From: an uncultured Bacillota bacterium
GTDB lineage: Bacteria > Bacillota > Clostridia > Lachnospirales > Lachnospiraceae
Direction of reading: 5' to 3'
DNA length: 26,788 nucleotides
NCBI GenBank assembly: GCA_958352855.1
Contig: CATWQE010000035.1
Location: 1 to 26,788, forward strand
Each line of letters opens with the position of its first letter. Positions within the stretch are counted from its first letter, which is position 1. Shown piece by piece: positions 22,752-26,788 of the stretch. The position numbers and the translations under genes are program-made. A model generated the notes under the pieces. It was not told the origin of the DNA, searched no databases, and saw nothing but the letters and a program-made list of their open reading frames with translations.

Positions 22752-24110
22752 TTAAATCTGACTTAACGCCTTTTTAAACTGCTGTCTGAACAGCACCACA
22801 GTAAAGCACACCGCCAGAATATCTGCAATAGGCTCTGCCATATACACTGCCATGGTCTGGTTGCCTCTTAAAATTGCCGGCATAATGAAAATCAGCGGAA
22901 TCAGCAGAATGAATTTACGCATAACTGCCACCAGAATAGATGCCTTGGCATTTCCCAGAGACATAAAGGTAAGCTGGCAGGCAAGCTGAATTCCAAAAAT
23001 AAACATAGCGCACAGATAAACCCGAAGTGCTGTACCTGTAAATTCCAAAAGTGCAGGGTCTGAAGTAAACATTCCTGCAAACAGTTTTGGGAACAACATA
23101 ACAGCGCCCCATAAAACCACTGCATACACCATACTTGCCTTTAAAAGCAGGTAAAAAGCGCCCCGCACACGTTCCTTTTTCTTTGCGCCATAGTTATAAC
23201 TGATAATGGGCTGAGCGCCCTGTCCCAGTCCCTGTAAAGGCAACATGGCAAACTGCATTACACTGGTAAGAATGGTCATAGCCCCTACTGCCACATCACC
23301 ACCATATTTCAGCAAAGAAGAATTAAAGCAAATAGAAATCACGCTTTCACTGGCCTGCATCACAAAAACAGAAGACCCCAGCGCCAGAGTAGGAAGCGCC
23401 AGCTCTGGTTTTAAATTCACATTTTTCCAGCGGATTCTCAAAGTAGTCTTTTTTCCAAACAGGAACCATAATACCCAGATACAGGATAATGCCTGGGAAA
23501 GAATGGTTGCCAAAGCAGCGCCCCTGACTCCCATGTTCAGTCCGAAGATAAAAATCGGATCCAGAATAATATTGGCTACTGCTCCAATGAGTACAGAAAG
23601 CATTCCTGTTTTTGCAAAGCCCTGTGCAGTAATAAAAAAGTTCATTCCCAGGGTAAGCTGCACAAAAATAGTTCCCAGAGAATAAATATTCATGTAGCTG
23701 ACACCGTATTCTATGGTATTCTCACTGGCTCCAAATGCCAACAGGAAATCTCTGTTCCAGATAAGCAGCACTGCTGTTAAAATCACTGAAATCACAAGCT
23801 GCATGGCAAAGCAGGTTCCCAGAATTTTCTCTGCAGATTCCTTATCACCTTTTCCCATGGATATGGATGCCCTTGGAGCGCCTCCATTCCCCACCAGAGC
23901 GGCGAAGGCAGATACAATCAAAATCAAAGGCATACATACCCCCACTCCGGTAAGCGCCAATGCTCCAACCTCTGGAATATGTCCAATATAAATACGGTCT
24001 ACAATGTTGTAAAGCATGTTAATAAGCTGCGCAAGTACCGTAGGAACTGCCAGTCTCCACAACAGCTTTCCAAGCGGCTCTTTTCCTAAAAAGTCTCTGT
24101 CATCATTCAT
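22752..24110 (-). CDS. MATE family multidrug efflux transporter (MarR-linked)
   Basis: A 452-residue membrane protein of the MATE family with about 12 membrane segments. The first half contains RLAVPTVLAQLINMLYNIVDRIYIG and the second LGLGQGAQPIISYNYGAKKKER-like segments (LQGLGQGAQPIISYNYGAKK). It is expected to export cationic or antimicrobial compounds with a Na+ or H+ gradient. Its ATG overlaps the stop codon of the marR-type gene (ATGA at 24110-24107), so the regulator and pump are translationally coupled, a common arrangement for drug- or metabolite-responsive pumps. It is related to but clearly diverged from the first MATE gene (4265-5635), so it is not a recent duplicate. The substrate is unknown. 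Confidence 0.92.
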   Translation of the reverse strand: MNDDRDFLGKEPLGKLLWRLAVPTVLAQLINMLYNIVDRIYIGHIPEVGALALTGVGVCMPLILIVSAFAALVGNGGAPRASISMGKGDKESAEKILGTCFAMQLVISVILTAVLLIWNRDFLLAFGASENTIEYGVSYMNIYSLGTIFVQLTLGMNFFITAQGFAKTGMLSVLIGAVANIILDPIFIFGLNMGVRGAALATILSQALSCIWVLWFLFGKKTTLRIRWKNVNLKPELALPTLALGSSVFVMQASESVISICFNSSLLKYGGDVAVGAMTILTSVMQFAMLPLQGLGQGAQPIISYNYGAKKKERVRGAFYLLLKASMVYAVVLWGAVMLFPKLFAGMFTSDPALLEFTGTALRVYLCAMFIFGIQLACQLTFMSLGNAKASILVAVMRKFILLIPLIFIMPAILRGNQTMAVYMAEPIADILAVCFTVVLFRQQFKKALSQI

Positions 24111-24568
24111 TTCAAGTCACTCCTCTTCATAATTCCTAATGTATTTTTTGCAATCCGGCTGTTCATTTCATGGAAAAGTCTCCTCTCTTCTTCTGAAAAA
24201 CCGGCAAAAAGCGCATTTCCAAATTCTCTTTGCTTTTCTTCCAGAGCCAGAATCATAGGCTCTGCTGCCGGAAGGAGAGATAAATGAATCTTTCTCCTGT
24301 CTTTTTCGTCCTGCTCTCTGTGAATCAGCCCCTTTTGAATGAGCGCTTCCACTGCCTTTGATACATTCCCCTTCGAAAGCATCCGAAGTTCTACAATGTC
24401 TCCGGCAGTATCACGTCCAGGATGATTGTGAAGGAAGGTAATAATGGTTCCCTCAATCCGGGTCAATAAAAATTTATCACAAAGCTCCTTAATCAAAGCA
24501 TCCTGACACTTAATAATATGTCTGAAATGCACCAGCCATTCTGTGGCATATGTTTTCTCATCTTCCAT
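24107..24568 (-). CDS. MarR family transcriptional regulator
   Basis: A 153-residue winged-helix repressor. The central DNA-binding part reads LTRIEGTIITFLHNHPG, then the helix-turn-helix MLSKGNVSKAVEALIQKGLIHRE, then the wing DEKDRRKIHLSLLPA with the family DxRxxxLxLT-like pattern. N- and C-terminal helices would form the dimer interface. The ATG has AAGGGGTG upstream. It is the first gene of a two-gene unit with the MATE exporter, and MarR proteins commonly repress their own operon until a ligand, often a pump substrate, releases them. A short imperfect palindrome between the promoter and the gene (about 24588-24602) is a candidate operator. Confidence 0.92.
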   Translation of the reverse strand: MEDEKTYATEWLVHFRHIIKCQDALIKELCDKFLLTRIEGTIITFLHNHPGRDTAGDIVELRMLSKGNVSKAVEALIQKGLIHREQDEKDRRKIHLSLLPAAEPMILALEEKQREFGNALFAGFSEEERRLFHEMNSRIAKNTLGIMKRSDLK

Positions 24569-24626
24569 CTTTTCACCCCTTTTATTGTTTTATTTGAAAC
24601 TGTTCTTTTTAAAACTTTCCAAAGAT

Positions 24627-24654
24627 ATTATACACCTGAAAAAAAACTTGTCAA
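24627..24654 (-). promoter_or_regulatory. promoter of the marR-MATE operon
   Basis: On the minus strand TTGACA (24654-24649) and TATAAT (24632-24627) have a 16-nt spacer, a full consensus match in both boxes. A promoter this strong fits a repressor-controlled unit. The FKBP-like gene diverges from the same region, but its own promoter is not clear; TACAAT at 24692-24697 is only a weak candidate. Confidence 0.8.
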
Positions 24655-24740
24655 GAACTATAAAAAACACAATTTCACCACATTTATCCGATACAATAAC
24701 ACAGAATCATTACCAATACATACAAGGAGTTTTTACAGAA

Positions 24741-25271
24741 ATGAAAAAAGAAAACCGCAAACTTGCCCAGCAACGCAGGGCAGAAGAAAGAAAAAAAGCT
24801 GCGCAAAAGAAAAAAATCAAAAAAATTTTAAGCTATGCGCTTCCCATCACTGCTGTGGTTGTGCTGGCAGCGCTGATTCTGGCAGACTATATGAAACATG
24901 CAGATGATGCCAAAGACCAGAAGGCTGAAACCCAGCAGGAAACGGAAGAAACCGCTTCTCAGGAAGAAGATACCCAGCCAGCCTTATCCACAGATACTGC
25001 TCTCACCATTGCAGATGGAGATACCGTAAACATTGACTACGTTGGCTCCGTTGATGGTGTGGAGTTTGAAGGGGGCAATACCCAGGGAAAGGGCACAGAC
25101 CTTACTATTGGCTCTGGTCTCTATATCGATGACTTTGAAGAGCAGCTCATAGGCGCTCACCCGGGAGACCAGGTAGATGTCTATGCCACATTCCCGGAAG
25201 ATTATGGAAAAGAAGATTTAAATGGAAAAGAAGCGCTGTTTAAAGTAACCGTTAATGGGATTTATAAATAG
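24741..25271 (+). CDS. membrane-anchored FKBP-type peptidyl-prolyl isomerase-like protein
   Basis: A 176-residue protein with a very basic N-terminus (residues 1-28, rich in K, R and Q), one membrane segment (about 29-49), an acidic low-complexity linker (about 52-90) and a C-terminal FKBP-like domain (about 91-176). In that domain DGDTVNIDYVGSVDGVEFEGG, split as DGDTVNIDYVG and SVDGVEFEGG, and LTIGSGLYIDDFEEQLIGAHPGD match the FKBP/trigger-factor insert core. The anchor orientation puts the domain outside, suggesting help with folding of exported proteins (inference). The frame is open upstream to 24543, but that part is antisense to marR and its promoter. The ATG at 24741 follows AAGGAG by 11 nt. 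The domain is short for an active FKBP, so catalysis is not certain. Confidence 0.85.
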   Translation: MKKENRKLAQQRRAEERKKAAQKKKIKKILSYALPITAVVVLAALILADYMKHADDAKDQKAETQQETEETASQEEDTQPALSTDTALTIADGDTVNIDYVGSVDGVEFEGGNTQGKGTDLTIGSGLYIDDFEEQLIGAHPGDQVDVYATFPEDYGKEDLNGKEALFKVTVNGIYK

Positions 25272-25276
25272 AACAA

Positions 25277-25314
25277 GGCTGCAGTTTTCAGGCTTTTCCC
25301 CGAAAACTGCAGCC
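25277..25314. terminator. bidirectional terminator between the FKBP-like gene and guaB
   Basis: A perfect 13-bp stem (25277-25289 with 25302-25314) with a 12-nt loop lies between convergent genes. The T-runs on either side are short (AAATTTCTTAT on the plus side, TTGTTC on the minus side), so efficiency may be moderate. The loop shows no similarity to elements A, B and C. Confidence 0.8.
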
Positions 25315-25327
25315 AAATTTCTTATCC

Positions 25328-26788
25328 TTACCTCTTATCCCTCAAAGTAACGTCATGCGCCCCGCCTTCTACAATACTGGTGGCAGAAACCAAGGTAATC
25401 TTAGCTTTTTCCTGCAGCTCCGGTATAGTCAATGCGCCACAGTTACACATAGTAGAGCGGACTTTGCTGAGGGTCAGTCCCACATTGTCTTTTAAGCTTC
25501 CGGCATAAGGCACCAGGGAATCCACCCCTTCTTCAAAGGAGAGCTTCTTGTCTCCTCCCATGTCGTAACGCTGCCAGTTTCTGGCTCTTGCGCTTCCTTC
25601 GCCCCAGTATTCCTTCATGTAACTTCCATTGATATTCACCCGCTTAGTGGGGCTTTCATCAAATCTTGCAAAATACCTTCCAAGCATAATGAAATCAGCG
25701 CCCATGGCAAGAGCCAGGGTAATATGATAATCATGAACAATTCCGCCATCTGAACAAATAGGCACATAGATTCCCGTTTCCTTGTAATACTCATCTCTTG
25801 CCTTTGCCACATCAATCAGGGCTGTAGCTTGTCCCCGTCCGATTCCCTTCTGCTCTCTGGTGATGCAGATTGCGCCGCCGCCGATTCCTACTTTGACAAA
25901 ATCAGCTCCTGCCTCTGCCAGAAAACGGAATCCATCTCCATCCACCACATTTCCTGCGCCGACTTTTACCTTATCTCCATAATTCTCACGAATATAGTCA
26001 ATAGTCAGCTTCTGCCACTCTGAAAAGCCTTCGGAACTGTCAATGCAAAGAGCGTCTGCCCCGGCTTCCAGAAGGGCCGGCACACGTTCCCTGTAATCCC
26101 TGGTGTTAATTCCCGCTCCCACCATATACCGTTTGGAATGGTCAATCAGCTCGTTTTCATTCTTCTTATGGGTATCATAATCCTTACGAAATACCAGATA
26201 AACCAGCTCCTGCCTGTCATTTACAAGGGGCAGACAGTTGATCTTGTGTTCCCAGATAATGTCATTGGCTTCCTTCAGGGTGGTAGACTCGTCGGCATAA
26301 ACTAAATTCTCCAGCGTTGTCATAAAGTCCTTTACCTTAGTGTCAGGTCCCATCCTGCTGACACGGTAATCCTTATTGGTGACAATGCCTAACAGCTTTC
26401 CGTTGGGCTGTCCGTCCGCAGTCACCGCAATGGTGGAATGGCCTGTCTCCTCCGTGATAGCCAGCACATCTGCCAGCGTCATATCCGGCGATACATTGGA
26501 ATCACTCACCACAAAACCGGCCCTGTACCGCTTCACCTTGTGAATCATCTCAGCCTGCTTCTCAATGGCCTGGGACCCGTATATAAAGGAAATCCCGCCT
26601 TCCTGCGCAAGGGCAACAGCCATCCTGTCATCCGATACGGACTGCATGATGGCAGAAACCATGGGGATATTGATGGATATGTCCGGTTCTGTTCCTTTCT
26701 TATATTTTACCAGAGGCGTCTTCAGATTCACCTGGGAAGGGATACACTGGGTGGATGAATAGCCTGGAATCAGTAGATACTCGCTGAA
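25328..26788 (-). CDS. guaB: inosine-5'-monophosphate dehydrogenase (5' end outside the window)
   Basis: The visible 486 residues are the C-terminal part of IMP dehydrogenase, which oxidises IMP to XMP in GMP synthesis. The frame is open through the window edge: the codons before the GTG at 26731 encode FSEYLLIPGYSSTQ, typical of an early IMPDH N-terminus, so only a short start is missing and the GTG is internal. Visible parts are the barrel with SAIMQSVSD, two CBS domains (SPDMTLADVLAITEETGHST and KVKDFMTTLENLVY), the NAD-site region CIDSSEGFS, the catalytic cysteine loop GIGGGAICITREQ, SDGGI, and the mobile flap with the Arg-Tyr pair (NWQRYD). The cysteine loop differs a little from the common GIGPGSICTTR. 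The CBS domains and flap favour IMPDH over GMP reductase. Confidence 0.94.
   Translation of the reverse strand, partial: FSEYLLIPGYSSTQCIPSQVNLKTPLVKYKKGTEPDISINIPMVSAIMQSVSDDRMAVALAQEGGISFIYGSQAIEKQAEMIHKVKRYRAGFVVSDSNVSPDMTLADVLAITEETGHSTIAVTADGQPNGKLLGIVTNKDYRVSRMGPDTKVKDFMTTLENLVYADESTTLKEANDIIWEHKINCLPLVNDRQELVYLVFRKDYDTHKKNENELIDHSKRYMVGAGINTRDYRERVPALLEAGADALCIDSSEGFSEWQKLTIDYIRENYGDKVKVGAGNVVDGDGFRFLAEAGADFVKVGIGGGAICITREQKGIGRGQATALIDVAKARDEYYKETGIYVPICSDGGIVHDYHITLALAMGADFIMLGRYFARFDESPTKRVNINGSYMKEYWGEGSARARNWQRYDMGGDKKLSFEEGVDSLVPYAGSLKDNVGLTLSKVRSTMCNCGALTIPELQEKAKITLVSATSIVEGGAHDVTLRDKR

Noticed and set aside
4265..24110. The two MATE genes as a recent duplication
   Set aside because: They share only family-level motifs, have different regulation and contexts, and their nucleotide sequences show no long similar stretches by eye.
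24543..24740. A 66-residue N-terminal extension of the FKBP-like protein
   Set aside because: It is antisense to marR and its promoter and would be translated from a region with no upstream ribosome site. The ATG at 24741 has AAGGAG and gives a sensible membrane anchor.

Overview
The window looks like chromosomal DNA of an endospore-forming Clostridia, most likely a Lachnospiraceae (Blautia/Dorea/Ruminococcus-like). The evidence is a sporulation sigma factor G gene, strong AGGAGG-type ribosome sites, consensus TTGACA/TATAAT promoters, TRAP, MATE and NhaC transporters, and tightly packed short operons. The taxonomic call is inference from gene content; no 16S rRNA is present. I see no prophage, insertion sequence or CRISPR array.

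Layout. 1-55 holds the 5' part of a tRNA-Val (minus strand). 139-3204 is a minus-strand pyrimidine nucleoside salvage operon, udp-cdd-deoB-deoC, that takes (deoxy)cytidine and (deoxy)uridine down to base plus central-carbon intermediates. sigG follows (plus), then a MATE exporter (plus). At 5792-7711 an NhaC-family transporter lies behind a complete lysine riboswitch (aptamer plus terminator), so it is probably a lysine transporter. Next come an LCP cell-wall ligase (minus), a cytidylate-kinase-like protein (plus), a glycogen-debranching GH13 enzyme (minus) and an NCS2 xanthine-type permease (plus). 13991-16849 is a two-gene TRAP transporter (minus) in which the solute-binding protein is fused to the C-terminus of the large permease. 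Then follow a SWIM/SNF2 helicase (minus), ilvB-ilvN (plus), a MarR-MATE pair (minus), a membrane-anchored FKBP-like protein (plus) and the 3' part of guaB (minus, running off the window).

Most striking structure. Three of the convergent gene ends (5647-5793, 10112-10158, 13807-13950) carry related inverted-repeat elements. Two of them share a 58-nt core (48 of 58 identical) inside unrelated but still paired stems, with compensatory changes in the inner hairpin. The third shows only a 14-nt piece of that core as the loop of a perfect 17-bp stem. They look like a family of structured bidirectional terminators or small dispersed repeats, and I do not recognise them as a named family. The other notable points are the DctM-DctP fusion, the riboswitch-based lysine assignment of the NhaC protein, and a promoter placed just upstream of a terminator-like hairpin ahead of the TRAP genes.
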